DNA of 64,000 bases from an uncultured Clostridia bacterium (lineage in GTDB: Bacteria > Bacillota > Clostridia > Oscillospirales > Acutalibacteraceae). Positions 8,135 through 17,592 of this stretch are shown here, one piece after another; within the stretch, counting starts at the first letter, position 1; each line of letters starts with the position of its first letter. The position numbers and the translations under genes were made by a program. The notes beneath the pieces were generated by a model. It saw only the letters and a list, made by a program, of their open reading frames with translations, had not been told where the DNA came from and made no database searches. The stretch lies in assembly GCA_944384855.1 (NCBI GenBank), contig CALWUY010000053.1:1-64000 (forward strand). Reading direction: 5' to 3'.

Positions 8135-8899
8135 ATGCTGCTGGCTATTGACATTGGAAATACAAATATAACTTTAGGCACTTATGACGGTGACTCTCTT
8201 TTGTTTACCGCAAGACTGGCGACACAGTCTCATAATACAGACGATCAATATGCTGTCGACATTAAGAATCTGCTGTCGCTCTACAATATAGGAATCGAAG
8301 AAATTGAAGACGCTATCATTTCATCGGTTGTGCCGTTAGTTGGCGCCAGCATCAGCAGCGCGGTATCAAAGCTTTTCCATATTGTACCGCTGATTTTGGG
8401 ACCCGGAGTAAAAACCGGACTAAATATAAAGATAGATAATCCCGCACAGCTCGGAGCTGATTTGGTCGCCGGCGCGATTGGCGCTTTAGAATCATATAAC
8501 ATGCCGTGCGTGGTTATAGATATGGGTACCGCATCAACCATAAGCGTACTCGACCGCAACGGAACATTTTTAGGCGGCGCAATTGCCGCAGGTGTTAAGC
8601 TGACCCTGAAGGCATTGACAGAAAACACCGCACAGCTTACTTCGATGCCTATCGAAGCGCCGGATTCAGTTATCGGAACCAACACCATAGAATGCATGCA
8701 ATCCGGTTTGGTATTCGGTACCGCCGCCATGATTGACGGACTTCTTGAAAGAATAGAATACGAGCTTGGCGAGACACCTACGGTAGTGGCTACCGGCGGA
8801 CTCTCCAAACAGATAATAGAGTATTGCAAAACCAGTATAATTTATGACGAAAATCTGTTATTGGAGGGGCTTCGCGCCATATACGAAAAAAACAATTAG
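8135..8899 (+). CDS. coaX: type III pantothenate kinase
   Basis: Phosphorylates pantothenate in the first step of coenzyme A synthesis. This is the ASKHA-fold, acetyl-CoA-insensitive form. 254 residues. Motifs are LLAIDIGNTNITLG (phosphate 1), NPAQLGADLVAGAIGA, CVVIDMGTASTISVLD (phosphate 2), GGAIAAGVKLTLKAL and VVATGGLSKQI. The ribosome site is weak. Followed by an ECF-transporter S component 128 bases away on the same strand, which may supply pantothenate. Confidence 0.94.
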   Translation: MLLAIDIGNTNITLGTYDGDSLLFTARLATQSHNTDDQYAVDIKNLLSLYNIGIEEIEDAIISSVVPLVGASISSAVSKLFHIVPLILGPGVKTGLNIKIDNPAQLGADLVAGAIGALESYNMPCVVIDMGTASTISVLDRNGTFLGGAIAAGVKLTLKALTENTAQLTSMPIEAPDSVIGTNTIECMQSGLVFGTAAMIDGLLERIEYELGETPTVVATGGLSKQIIEYCKTSIIYDENLLLEGLRAIYEKNN

Positions 8900-9027
8900 G
8901 TAATTACCGGATTATTCCGGATTACAAATATTATGAACTGTACCTATAGGCTTTAGAAAAATAAAATTCTGATTTCTGGCAGATACTATTTTAAAAGCAC
9001 TAAGGACAGTATCGGAGGTAAAAAATC

Positions 9028-9618
9028 ATGAAAAACACAGCAACAAAAATCAACACACAAAGACTGGTTTTAGGAGCAATATTCACCGCGCTTGTGATAA
9101 TATTGCAGCTAATGGGATCATTTATAAGGTTCGGTCCATTTTCAATTTCCCTTGTTTTGATTCCCATCGTGATCGGTTCTGCGCTTTGCGGCGCAGGTAT
9201 AGGGACTTGGTTAGGATTTATTTTCGGCTTAACCGTTCTTTTAAGCGGAGACGCGGCAGCATTTCTGGCTATTGACATTCCCGGAACTGTAGTTACCGTA
9301 ATTTTAAAAGGCGCCGTATGCGGTCTGGCTGCCGGTATGACCTACAAGCTTTTTTCAAAATTAAATCGCTATGCGGCAGTAATTGCGGCTGCTGTTGTAT
9401 GTCCGATAGTAAACACCGGTGTATTTTTATTAGGCTGCCGGATTTTCTTTTTTGAAACCATTAAAGAATGGGGCGCCGCCGCAGGTTTTGAAGGAACAGT
9501 ACAGTATATGATTTTAGGGCTTGTAGGAGGAAATTTCATATTTGAGTTGATTTCCAATATGATATTGAGTCCCGTGGTCGTAAGAATACTCGATTTTAAT
9601 AAAAAAGCAGATATATAA
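9028..9618 (+). CDS. ECF transporter S component (substrate-binding membrane subunit)
   Basis: 196 residues, about six membrane segments, with the S-component look: LVLGAIFTALVIILQLMGSF at the start, an alanine/glycine-rich segment (IGSALCGAGIGTWLGFIFG) and GDAAAFLAIDIPGT. Such subunits capture a vitamin and work with a shared energising module (EcfT/EcfA), which is not encoded here. Position after coaX makes pantothenate or a related precursor (PanT-like) a reasonable guess, but the substrate cannot be read from the sequence. GGAGG lies 8 bases before the ATG. Confidence 0.78.
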   Translation: MKNTATKINTQRLVLGAIFTALVIILQLMGSFIRFGPFSISLVLIPIVIGSALCGAGIGTWLGFIFGLTVLLSGDAAAFLAIDIPGTVVTVILKGAVCGLAAGMTYKLFSKLNRYAAVIAAAVVCPIVNTGVFLLGCRIFFFETIKEWGAAAGFEGTVQYMILGLVGGNFIFELISNMILSPVVVRILDFNKKADI

Positions 9619-9653
9619 ATTACCTTTAGATATCCGCAAAAGGAGATAGCATT

Positions 9654-10136
9654 ATGAAATACGAAATATTGAAATTATTGGCAAGAAACGCACGTCTTTC
9701 GTCAGAAGAAATCGGTACAATGCTTGACATAGCGCCGGAAAAAGTTGACGCGGCAATAAAAGAGCTTGAGCATGACGGACTTCTCCGGGGGTACAAAGCG
9801 CTTGTCGACTGGGATAAGCTTGACGGAGCCTATGTTTCTGCCATAATCGAGTTAAATGTTGTACCTAAAGCGGGTCTCGGTTTTGAGGAAGTAGCAAAAA
9901 AAATCATGTCTTACCGTGAAGTAGAATCGGTATATTTAATGTCGGGAGTATATGATCTGAATGTAGTTGTAAAAGGAAAAACACTTCAGGATATAGCATG
10001 GTTTGTTGCAAGAGAGCTTTCAACAATAGATTCTGTCACATCTACTACAACTCATTTTGTCATGAGAAGATATAAAGAAATGGATGTCGAGCTGGTCTCC
10101 TCCGATGAAGACGACAGGGGGCAGCTTTGGATATGA
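9654..10136 (+). CDS. Lrp/AsnC-family transcriptional regulator
   Basis: 160 residues. The N-terminal winged helix-turn-helix is LKLLARNARLSSEEIGTMLD with ELEHDGLLRGYKALVDW. The C-terminal RAM (ligand-binding) domain contains REVESVYLMSGVYDLNVVVKG. Family members are feast/famine regulators sensing amino acids, often controlling a neighbouring enzyme. Its stop overlaps the start of the following aminotransferase by 4 bases (ATGA), so the two form a translationally coupled pair. AGGAG precedes the ATG. Confidence 0.9.
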   Translation: MKYEILKLLARNARLSSEEIGTMLDIAPEKVDAAIKELEHDGLLRGYKALVDWDKLDGAYVSAIIELNVVPKAGLGFEEVAKKIMSYREVESVYLMSGVYDLNVVVKGKTLQDIAWFVARELSTIDSVTSTTTHFVMRRYKEMDVELVSSDEDDRGQLWI

Positions 10137-11302
10137 TCGACTACTCCAAAATATTAAACCCTGTCGTCACGGCAATGAAGCCGTCTGGCATACGCCGCTT
10201 TTTTGACATAGCAAATACGATGGATGGCGTGATTTCCTTAGGAGTGGGCGAACCCGATTTTCAGACACCGTGGCAGATTAGAAAAGCCGGCATAAGCTCG
10301 CTTGAGCAAGGAAAAACAAAATACACCTCAAATACCGGATTATATCAGCTGCTTGAAGAAATCTCAAACTACATGGAGCGTAAATATTCGGTTACATATT
10401 CCCCTAAGGATGAAATAATGGTAACTGTCGGAGGCAGTGAGGCAATAGATGCCTGCATACGCGCTGTGGTGTCTCCGGGAGACGAAGTAATAATACCCCA
10501 GCCAAGTTACGTATGTTATGAACCAATTACCCAGCTTGCAGGAGGAGTGCCGGTAATCATTGACACCAAAGCTGAAGACGATTTCAAGGTCACACCTCAA
10601 TTGCTGCGCTCAGCAATTACCGATAAAACCAAGCTGCTGATTCTCCCCTATCCCTGCAATCCCACCGGGGCTATTATGGAGCGTGAAGACATACAGGCGC
10701 TATCAGATGTGTTAGAGGACACAAATATTCTGGTTTTATCAGACGAAATATATTCCGAGCTTACATTCGGAACCAAACCTCATGCAGCAGTCGCCTCAGT
10801 TGACGGAATGTGGGAGAGGACGGTTACCGTAAACGGTTTTTCGAAGGCTTTTTCAATGACCGGCTGGCGACTGGGGTTCGTATGCGCACCAAAAGAAATA
10901 TTAAAACAAATATTGAAAATACACCAATACGCTATTATGTGCGCTCCTACAACCTCACAGCATGCGGCTATTGAGGCGCTAAAAAGCTGCGATGAAGATG
11001 TAAAAATTATGGTTAACGAATACAATATGCGAAGACGTCTTATGGTAGCCGGATTTAATAAAATAGGACTTTCCTGCCGTGAGCCAAAAGGCGCGTTTTA
11101 CGCGTTTCCTTCAATAAAAAGTACCGGTATGACAAGCGAAGACTTTTGTGAAAAGCTGCTTTATTCAAAAAAAGTAGCTGTCGTACCCGGTACGGCTTTC
11201 GGCAACAGCGGAGAAGGATTTATAAGGGTTTCCTACTGCTACTCAACCGAGCATATTAAGGAAGCGCTCAGCAGAATAGAAGAATTTATAAAAGAAATAT
11301 AA
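10133..11302 (+). CDS. class I/II PLP-dependent aminotransferase
   Basis: About 389 residues, fold type I, PatA/AspC-like. Visible elements are LGVGEPDFQTPWQI, GKTKYTSNTGLYQLLEEI, LPYPCNPTGA, VLSDEIYSELTF, VNGFSKAFSMTGWRLGF (PLP lysine around residue 240) and GFIRVSYCYS. It moves an amino group between an amino acid and a 2-oxo acid; the amino acid is not certain (aromatic, Asp or Ala types are all possible). The ATG at 10133 gives the ATGA overlap with the Lrp gene; a TTG 6 bases upstream is the alternative. Confidence 0.9.
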   Translation: MIDYSKILNPVVTAMKPSGIRRFFDIANTMDGVISLGVGEPDFQTPWQIRKAGISSLEQGKTKYTSNTGLYQLLEEISNYMERKYSVTYSPKDEIMVTVGGSEAIDACIRAVVSPGDEVIIPQPSYVCYEPITQLAGGVPVIIDTKAEDDFKVTPQLLRSAITDKTKLLILPYPCNPTGAIMEREDIQALSDVLEDTNILVLSDEIYSELTFGTKPHAAVASVDGMWERTVTVNGFSKAFSMTGWRLGFVCAPKEILKQILKIHQYAIMCAPTTSQHAAIEALKSCDEDVKIMVNEYNMRRRLMVAGFNKIGLSCREPKGAFYAFPSIKSTGMTSEDFCEKLLYSKKVAVVPGTAFGNSGEGFIRVSYCYSTEHIKEALSRIEEFIKEI

Positions 11303-11328
11303 ATCAATTTTTTTAGGGGGTTTTATAA

Positions 11329-14300
11329 ATGAAAAAATTTTTTCTTAAAATTCTGACATTTGTCACTACGCTTACAATGCTTTTTTGTGTCTTTCCTATA
11401 AGCGCGTTTGCCGAAATGCAATATTCCGGTGATTATACATACAGAATCAAAAGCGACGGTACAATAGCTATCGAAGGTTATTACAGCTGGAACGACGGAA
11501 ATATTACCGATTATATAATACCGCAGCAAATCGACGGCCGTGATGTTACGGAATTATGCGCTTATGCTTTTAACGGTTATGAAGTTGATAATATTGTAAT
11601 TCCTTCCACGGTCACTTTGATACAGCCTAACGCATTTGACGAAATGGCTACTAAAAAATTCACCGTTGATAAAAGTAACAATAATTATAAATCGGTTGAC
11701 GGAGTAATCTTTTCAGCAGACGGAAAAAAACTAGTGCTGTATCCCCGCTCAAGCACAGAAAAAATCTACACTGTTCCTGACGGCGTTACCGAAATTGTCT
11801 CATGGGCCTTTAACAAAAGTATTTTAGAGACAGTTATCTTACCTTCAAGCCTTAAAGTAATCGGCTCATACGCGTTTTGTTATTGCAGCAACCTATACGC
11901 AATTGTTATTCCGGAAGGTATAACCGACATAAACGAAGGTGCTTTTTTAGACTGTGCATCTTTAAACACGCTTTATATTCCTTCCACAGTCTCTCATATA
12001 GGCGATTACGCATTATATGCGGGTGACACTCATTATTTCGCGGCCAGCGATTCATACGCTTTTGAATATATGAACGAATCCGGAATTGATGTAAATGCTG
12101 TACGAAAACCCGATAATATTGATGTTACATTAAGCTATACCGAATGTTTTGAAAACACTAACGGTTATACTAACTCATACAACGATCCAAACGGCGAGTA
12201 TTATGAATATTATATTTATAATGACCCTTATATTGAAAGCATAACCCTTACATACTCAGACGGTACCCAAACTACTTATTCAAACGAACAGTTTTACGAG
12301 GAATTCGGATATTATCCCGATTTATATTCCGATCAAAGTTATTTTAATCAATGGCATGGCGGTGAAACGCACGCATTTTACTTTACATTTTTGAATACCT
12401 TTTGTAAAATTGATTTTAATATTTTACCGCAGCTTGAAATTTCAGATTTCAGCATAAAAATTTCGGATCAAAAATCACAAATATATGAATATACAAACGG
12501 TTACTATAGTACCTATTATGATGAGAACAACATCGGACATGACTTTTGGTATTACTATTTGCATACCAGTGATTTTGAGTACAGCTTTACTTATGACGGT
12601 CATCAGTATATTGATTTGACCGAGTACGAAGTATATGAAATGTTCGGCATTTATCCGGAATTTACTGAGGAAACCCAGCAAAGTTACTTTAATCAATATA
12701 CTGTCGGACTAAACCGTGTGGATATTAGTCTGTTTGGAAGCATTGCAACTTCATACGTTGAAATACTGCCTCAACCCGAAATTCATAACTTTGCCGTAAA
12801 ATACGTAGGTGAAGACATAATAGAAAAAACCCACGGGTATTACGCAACTGATTGGAACGACAGCCGTTACTGGGTTTACAACTTTGATACGTATAATGAT
12901 TTTCTGTTTTCATTTACGGACGATAAAGGAATACAGCATGAAGATTTATACGCGACCGATGTTGAGGAAATATACGGCTTTTCACCTGATTTGATTGAAC
13001 CGGTACAAGATATCGATAATGGACTCAGTATTGGTGAAAATATAATTACATTTAAACTTTTCGGTTCAACTGCGTCTACTGCGGTAAATATCATTAAATC
13101 CCCATATACGAAAATTGAAATTACAGCAAAAGATTACGAATTAGTAGAAAATTTTGACGGCTTCCTGTATACTGATTCAGACAGTAATACATATTTCAAC
13201 TACAATTACGATTATTCGGTATATTTATATAAAAACGATACCGAATATGAATATTTTGAAAGTTACTATGATTTGCAGAACCTGCTTGAAACCGAATGTC
13301 TTAATATCGACGGGCAATCATACGAAACACCGTGGACTGTCGGAGAACATACTGTAAATGTGGATATTATGGGACTGAAAGATCAGGTAAACTATATGAT
13401 TGTGGAAAATCCCGTAAAATCTGTAAAGATACTTTCCGATATAAAAACCGAATATTATACCTATGATGAAGTGTTTGATATTGACGGTCTTACCCTTGAA
13501 ATAGAATTCAAAAACGGGAATATCGTGACCCACACCGTAAACATTGACCCCGACTACTATTATAAAAATTATTATAACACCTCGGACAGCGGATATTTTA
13601 TAGAAGGTTATCCGTTAGAATGCTACATTAGATACTATAATCCTAACGGTGTAGAAACCGCAGTGGTTAATTATTACGGATATGAGATTGAAACGCCGGT
13701 TTATATTGATTACCCTAACATAACGGGTGCAGAGTTTATAACGCCACCGCAGGATAAGAATTTTTCAGGCGCGGTGATACGTGTAACAGAAGGTGACGGG
13801 ACAACAAAAGATTTCACCGTCGAAAAATCCTTTACATTAAATGAATCATCAGATGACGCCGGAGATTTCACATCATATTCTGCATATATATATTTGTTTA
13901 CGGATCAGGGTATTTTTTGTGCAAATACCAAGTATGATGTATCAAAAAATACAGGTGATATTTCAAATTTTGCGCTTACTTTCTTGAATAATGAATTAGT
14001 TATTGAGAATGATACGCTTGAAAATATAACACGCGAAAACACTGCAAGCGCTTATATAGAAAATGTAATCTTTGACGATTATATTTCAAATAATTCCGGT
14101 TTTGATGATGCTGATATGTATTTTGACGGTAAAGTTACCGCAGAAAATATAGATTACCTTATTCAGCATTATGTTAATGATTATTATCTTTCTGACGCTC
14201 AAACCATAAAAGACATTTTAAACAGCAGGTTAAATATTACCGGAGAGATTGACCTGTCGCTTTCAGAGTACTATGACGAGCTAAATGATTATTATAACTG

Positions 14301-14643
14301 TCCTTCCTACTACTATGTTGCCAATACCTGCAAAAATAATTTAATGGTTCAACTGCTTGATAACGGCAACTATAAGTATTATTACGATTATTGGGTATCT
14401 GAATGCGGGGAGTTCAAGCTGATCGCAGAAGTAACGGCTGACGGTAAACTGGTTTCGGTCTCCGGCGCTGAATTACGCGGTGATATTAACGCCGACGGTG
14501 AGGTAAACATACTGGATCTTATTCATCTGAAAAATAATTTGCTTGATCCGGAATTTTATGATTTCTATTCAGATATGAACAGTGATAATTCAATAAACAG
14601 TCTCGACTTTATTGCCGAAAAAAAGTATTTATTTGAAAATTAA
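11329..14643 (+). CDS. secreted LRR / tyrosine-rich repeat / dockerin protein
   Basis: 1104 residues. Signal peptide with predicted cleavage after AFA (about residue 27). Residues about 50-245 are BspA-like leucine-rich repeats (for example VILPSSLKVIGSYAFCYCS and IPEGITDINEGAFLDC). Residues about 261-690 hold four tandem units of roughly 110 residues, rich in Tyr, Asp and Asn, with signatures such as NGYYSTYYD and FGIYPEF. An Ig-like Big_3-type segment follows near 694. The C-terminus (about 1046-1104) is a type I dockerin with two calcium loops, DINADGEVNILD and DMNSDNSINSLD. The dockerin predicts attachment to a cohesin on the cell surface. LRR and Ig parts suggest binding or adhesion; no catalytic domain is recognised. 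Confidence 0.85.
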   Translation: MKKFFLKILTFVTTLTMLFCVFPISAFAEMQYSGDYTYRIKSDGTIAIEGYYSWNDGNITDYIIPQQIDGRDVTELCAYAFNGYEVDNIVIPSTVTLIQPNAFDEMATKKFTVDKSNNNYKSVDGVIFSADGKKLVLYPRSSTEKIYTVPDGVTEIVSWAFNKSILETVILPSSLKVIGSYAFCYCSNLYAIVIPEGITDINEGAFLDCASLNTLYIPSTVSHIGDYALYAGDTHYFAASDSYAFEYMNESGIDVNAVRKPDNIDVTLSYTECFENTNGYTNSYNDPNGEYYEYYIYNDPYIESITLTYSDGTQTTYSNEQFYEEFGYYPDLYSDQSYFNQWHGGETHAFYFTFLNTFCKIDFNILPQLEISDFSIKISDQKSQIYEYTNGYYSTYYDENNIGHDFWYYYLHTSDFEYSFTYDGHQYIDLTEYEVYEMFGIYPEFTEETQQSYFNQYTVGLNRVDISLFGSIATSYVEILPQPEIHNFAVKYVGEDIIEKTHGYYATDWNDSRYWVYNFDTYNDFLFSFTDDKGIQHEDLYATDVEEIYGFSPDLIEPVQDIDNGLSIGENIITFKLFGSTASTAVNIIKSPYTKIEITAKDYELVENFDGFLYTDSDSNTYFNYNYDYSVYLYKNDTEYEYFESYYDLQNLLETECLNIDGQSYETPWTVGEHTVNVDIMGLKDQVNYMIVENPVKSVKILSDIKTEYYTYDEVFDIDGLTLEIEFKNGNIVTHTVNIDPDYYYKNYYNTSDSGYFIEGYPLECYIRYYNPNGVETAVVNYYGYEIETPVYIDYPNITGAEFITPPQDKNFSGAVIRVTEGDGTTKDFTVEKSFTLNESSDDAGDFTSYSAYIYLFTDQGIFCANTKYDVSKNTGDISNFALTFLNNELVIENDTLENITRENTASAYIENVIFDDYISNNSGFDDADMYFDGKVTAENIDYLIQHYVNDYYLSDAQTIKDILNSRLNITGEIDLSLSEYYDELNDYYNCPSYYYVANTCKNNLMVQLLDNGNYKYYYDYWVSECGEFKLIAEVTADGKLVSVSGAELRGDINADGEVNILDLIHLKNNLLDPEFYDFYSDMNSDNSINSLDFIAEKKYLFEN

Positions 14644-14684
14644 CATTTTTTCTAAAACAGTAAATTATTTCTCTTGAAACACAT

Positions 14685-14723
14685 AAAAAGCCGCGGGCAT
14701 TAAAATTTGCCCGCGGCTTTTTT
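14685..14723. terminator. bidirectional intrinsic terminator
   Basis: AAAAAGCCGCGGGCA (14685-14699) and TGCCCGCGGCTTTTT (14708-14722) make a 15-bp stem with an 8-base loop. A-run and T-run flank it, so it can end the + strand dockerin gene. The SPFH gene on the minus strand ends at 14820, close enough for it to serve that side too. Confidence 0.92.
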
Positions 14724-14819
14724 GCATATCAATAGAATCATTACCGAAAAATATTAATAGTTCAAAAGCCCTATATTACTGGAAATAAGAATATCATCGG
14801 ATGAATTCTGCTTGTGGCA

Positions 14820-15767
14820 TTAATCGCAGCATTCATCTTTTTTCACAGGTTTCGGAGGCTTTACTCCCGGTTTTGTTATATCGCCTAAACCGGTTGTTTC
14901 GGTAAATACGGTGTTTTTAGTTACTGTATCAACAACATCTGTAGGTATAATAAGCTTCGCAGCCGTTCCGTCAGATAATTTCACTAATGTTTCAAACTTT
15001 TTAAGCTCTATGACCGCAGCGTCGGCTCCTGCTTCCTTTAAAGCCCTCAATCCGTCCGCTTCCGCCTGCTTTGCCAGTAAAATTGCTTTAGCTTCACCCT
15101 CGGCTCTGGCAATTCTGGCGTCTCTTTCACCTTCAGCCGCCAAAATCATCGCCTGCTTATCTCCCTCGGCGCGGGTTATCGCCGCAGCTTTATGGCCTTC
15201 TGCCTGAAGTAAGGTTTCACGCCTGTCACGCTCAGCTTTCATCTGCTTTTCCATTGCAGACTGTATCTCTTCCGGAGGTATTATATTTTTAAGCTCTACC
15301 CTGTTTACTTTTATACCCCACTGGTCAGTAGCCTCATCAAGAATTGATGTCATTTTGCCGTTGATGGTATCTCTTGAGGTCAGCGTGCCGTCAAGCTCCA
15401 ATTCACCTACAATATTTCTTAATGTTGTCGCTGTTAAATTCTCAAGCGCATTTATGGGGTTTACAACTCCGTAGGTATACATTTTTGCGTCAAATATACG
15501 GAAATACACCACTGTGTCTATACGCATGGTTACGTTATCTTTGGTTATTACAGGCTGCGGCGGTGAATCAAGCACCTGTTCTTTAAGCGTAATCTTTTTG
15601 GATATTCTTTCAAGTACAGGTATCTTTACATGCAAACCTGCTCCCCATGTGGTTTTATACTTACCTAAAAACTCAATCACATATTCCGTTGCCTGCGGTA
15701 CAATACGAACGTTCGGTATGACTATAAGCAAAATTAAAACTATCAGACAAATTATAAATATCTCCAT
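14820..15767 (-). CDS. SPFH/Band 7 (stomatin/prohibitin-like) membrane protein
   Basis: 315 residues. One N-terminal membrane segment (IFIICLIVLILLIVI), then the SPFH/Band 7 domain (GKYKTTWGAGLHVKIPVLER, VTMRIDTVVYFRI, NLTATTLRNIVGELELDGTL), then a long Ala/Glu coiled coil (about residues 165-245). Such proteins form oligomeric scaffolds in membrane microdomains. The tail ends in Pro/Lys-rich sequence and ECCD, with two adjacent cysteines; the meaning is unclear. Co-directional with the unknown gene 19 bases upstream. GGGGTG precedes the ATG. Confidence 0.9.
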   Translation of the reverse strand: MEIFIICLIVLILLIVIPNVRIVPQATEYVIEFLGKYKTTWGAGLHVKIPVLERISKKITLKEQVLDSPPQPVITKDNVTMRIDTVVYFRIFDAKMYTYGVVNPINALENLTATTLRNIVGELELDGTLTSRDTINGKMTSILDEATDQWGIKVNRVELKNIIPPEEIQSAMEKQMKAERDRRETLLQAEGHKAAAITRAEGDKQAMILAAEGERDARIARAEGEAKAILLAKQAEADGLRALKEAGADAAVIELKKFETLVKLSDGTAAKLIIPTDVVDTVTKNTVFTETTGLGDITKPGVKPPKPVKKDECCD

Positions 15768-15786
15768 TATTACACCCCATATTTAT

Positions 15787-16539
15787 TTATTGATTTTTTA
15801 TCAGAATATTGCGCAGCTTACTGTTTTTTTCAAATACCGGCATAAAATTTTCGTATGAAGTCAAAAAATGTTTGTCTTCATACAGAGCTTCCTTTATTCG
15901 TCCGGAAACGTCCGGTTCCTTGTATGACGCCGCACACAAAAGCGCTACTATTAAATTGACGGTTTCTTTGTCGCCTTTTATATAGCTTTCCCGCAAAACA
16001 TCAACAAATTTTTTAATCTGCTTTGAAGTGCCGGTAAGAAAAACTTTTTTGAAATTTCCTACCAAAAACTCACCGTAAAAATTCAGATACAGAAAATTAC
16101 CGTAAACCGATATGTGATTTTTGTACTCAGCTTTAAGCGGAGGAAAAATATCAAGCATTTTTTTTGTAAAACCCGCAACAGTAATATTTCCGGATTTTGA
16201 AGCTGAAGGCAATTCTACATCCTGTACCGCTGAAGCTCTTTTATGCTTTATTCCCAACTCCTTTCTCAGTGTGTCGGTAAAATCAATGCCTACCGACACT
16301 GCGTCCTTTGCATTCTGGGTATCGTCAAAAAGCCAGGCCGAAATTTCCCTGTATTCTCCGAAATTTCCCTCCTCATCCGCATCCGCAACATTCAGTACAT
16401 ACATCTGGCGTGCATCGTCATATTTCACACTGACCGATTTTTTATCATTTTTATACTCGTCACCGATTTTTTTGAAACCGTTCTCTTCTAAAAACGGTTC
16501 CATTTCTTCCAAAACATCATTTAGATACCTGTTATCCAA
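15787..16539 (-). CDS. conserved-looking protein of unknown function
   Basis: 250 residues, soluble, with no signal or membrane segment. The N-terminal part looks like an alpha/beta fold (about residues 1-100). A charged linker follows, then a mostly helical C-terminal part (from FTKKMLDIFPPLKAEYKNHI). The start is a TTG with GGATGTGA upstream, since no ATG lies near. It sits 19 bases before the SPFH gene and probably shares its transcript, so it may partner with that scaffold. I do not recognise the family. Confidence 0.7.
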   Translation of the reverse strand: MDNRYLNDVLEEMEPFLEENGFKKIGDEYKNDKKSVSVKYDDARQMYVLNVADADEEGNFGEYREISAWLFDDTQNAKDAVSVGIDFTDTLRKELGIKHKRASAVQDVELPSASKSGNITVAGFTKKMLDIFPPLKAEYKNHISVYGNFLYLNFYGEFLVGNFKKVFLTGTSKQIKKFVDVLRESYIKGDKETVNLIVALLCAASYKEPDVSGRIKEALYEDKHFLTSYENFMPVFEKNSKLRNILIKNQ

Positions 16540-16609
16540 TTAAATTCACATCCATAATAGTTTTTATTTATTTTACCACAATAACTTTATTTTGTCACCT
16601 AAAATTTTC

Positions 16610-16638
16610 TTGCAGTATAAATTTTATTATTGTATAAT
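16610..16638 (+). promoter_or_regulatory. SigA promoter of rsmA
   Basis: TTGCAG (16610-16615), 17 bases, TATAAT (16633-16638), 26 bases before the chosen rsmA start. Because the promoter lies inside the longer open frame beginning at 16592, that longer start is ruled out. Confidence 0.8.
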
Positions 16639-16663
16639 AAAAAAAATGTTTTTTGGAGTAAAA

Positions 16664-17527
16664 ATGGAACTGTCAAATATTAATAATGTTCAAAATCTGC
16701 TAAAAAAATCCGGACTTTCGCTGAAAAAAAGTCTCGGCCAAAACTTTCTGATTGACGGTACGGTATGTCCTGCGATGGCAAACGCTGCCTGTGACGCCGA
16801 TACAGGCGTATTGGAAATAGGTCCCGGAATAGGTGTACTGACACGTGAACTGTCAAAAAAATCTAAAAAAGTCGTTGCTATTGAAATTGACGAACGGTTA
16901 AAGCAAATCCTTTCTGAAACTCTGAATGAATGCAATAATGTTAAAGTAATTTACGGCGACTGCATGAAATTAGACTTAAATAAAATCATAAAGGATAATT
17001 TCGGCGACTGCCGAAAGATTGCGGTATGTGCAAACCTTCCCTACTATATTACTTCACCTATAATAATGATGTTGCTTGAAAGCCGTCTGCCAATCGACAG
17101 TATTACTGTAATGGTGCAAAAGGAAGCGGCGGAGCGCCTGTGTGCCGACGTCGGAACACGTGAAGCCGGAGTTGTAACTGTAGCAGTAAGCTATTATGCG
17201 CAAAAAGAAATATTATTCGGAGTAGACCGCAGCAGCTTTTTACCGGCTCCTAATGTAGATTCTTCTGTAATACAGCTGAAAATATTGAAAAATCCTCCGG
17301 TAAGTGTAAAGGATGAGGAATGGTTTTTTAAAGTAGCAAAAGCCTGTTTTGCGCAGCGAAGAAAAACACTTGTTAATACAGTTTCCAATAGTTTAGGCAT
17401 TAGCAAGGATTATATAAAAGCAGCGCTGTCGGAAATGAATTTATCCGAAACTATCCGCGGAGAACAGCTTACGCTTAAAGAGTTAGCGAATCTGTCTGAT
17501 ATTTTGTTAAAAAAACAGAATGTTTAA
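16664..17527 (+). CDS. rsmA: 16S rRNA (adenine1518/1519-N6) dimethyltransferase
   Basis: Dimethylates two adjacent adenines in the 3' terminal hairpin of 16S rRNA. 287 residues from the ATG at 16664 (GGAG 5 bases upstream). Motifs are KKSLGQNFLIDGTV, VLEIGPGIGVLTREL (SAM-binding), KVVAIEIDERL, ANLPYYITSPI (NLPY active-site motif) and VDRSSFLPAPNVDSSVI. Length and order are normal for KsgA/RsmA. Confidence 0.96.
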   Translation: MELSNINNVQNLLKKSGLSLKKSLGQNFLIDGTVCPAMANAACDADTGVLEIGPGIGVLTRELSKKSKKVVAIEIDERLKQILSETLNECNNVKVIYGDCMKLDLNKIIKDNFGDCRKIAVCANLPYYITSPIIMMLLESRLPIDSITVMVQKEAAERLCADVGTREAGVVTVAVSYYAQKEILFGVDRSSFLPAPNVDSSVIQLKILKNPPVSVKDEEWFFKVAKACFAQRRKTLVNTVSNSLGISKDYIKAALSEMNLSETIRGEQLTLKELANLSDILLKKQNV

Positions 17528-17592
17528 AGGCTTCGCAAAGAATCAGACTATGCTCTCGCATAACTGATCAAAATTATTTAAGAGGTAAGGCA

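Noticed and set aside
8900-9027. Riboswitch ahead of the ECF S component
   Set aside because: I looked for preQ1-, THF- and TPP-like motifs and saw none; only a small CCGGATTATTCCGG hairpin.
16592-16663. Longer start of rsmA
   Set aside because: The promoter boxes at 16610-16638 lie inside it, and the ATG at 16664 has a good ribosome site.
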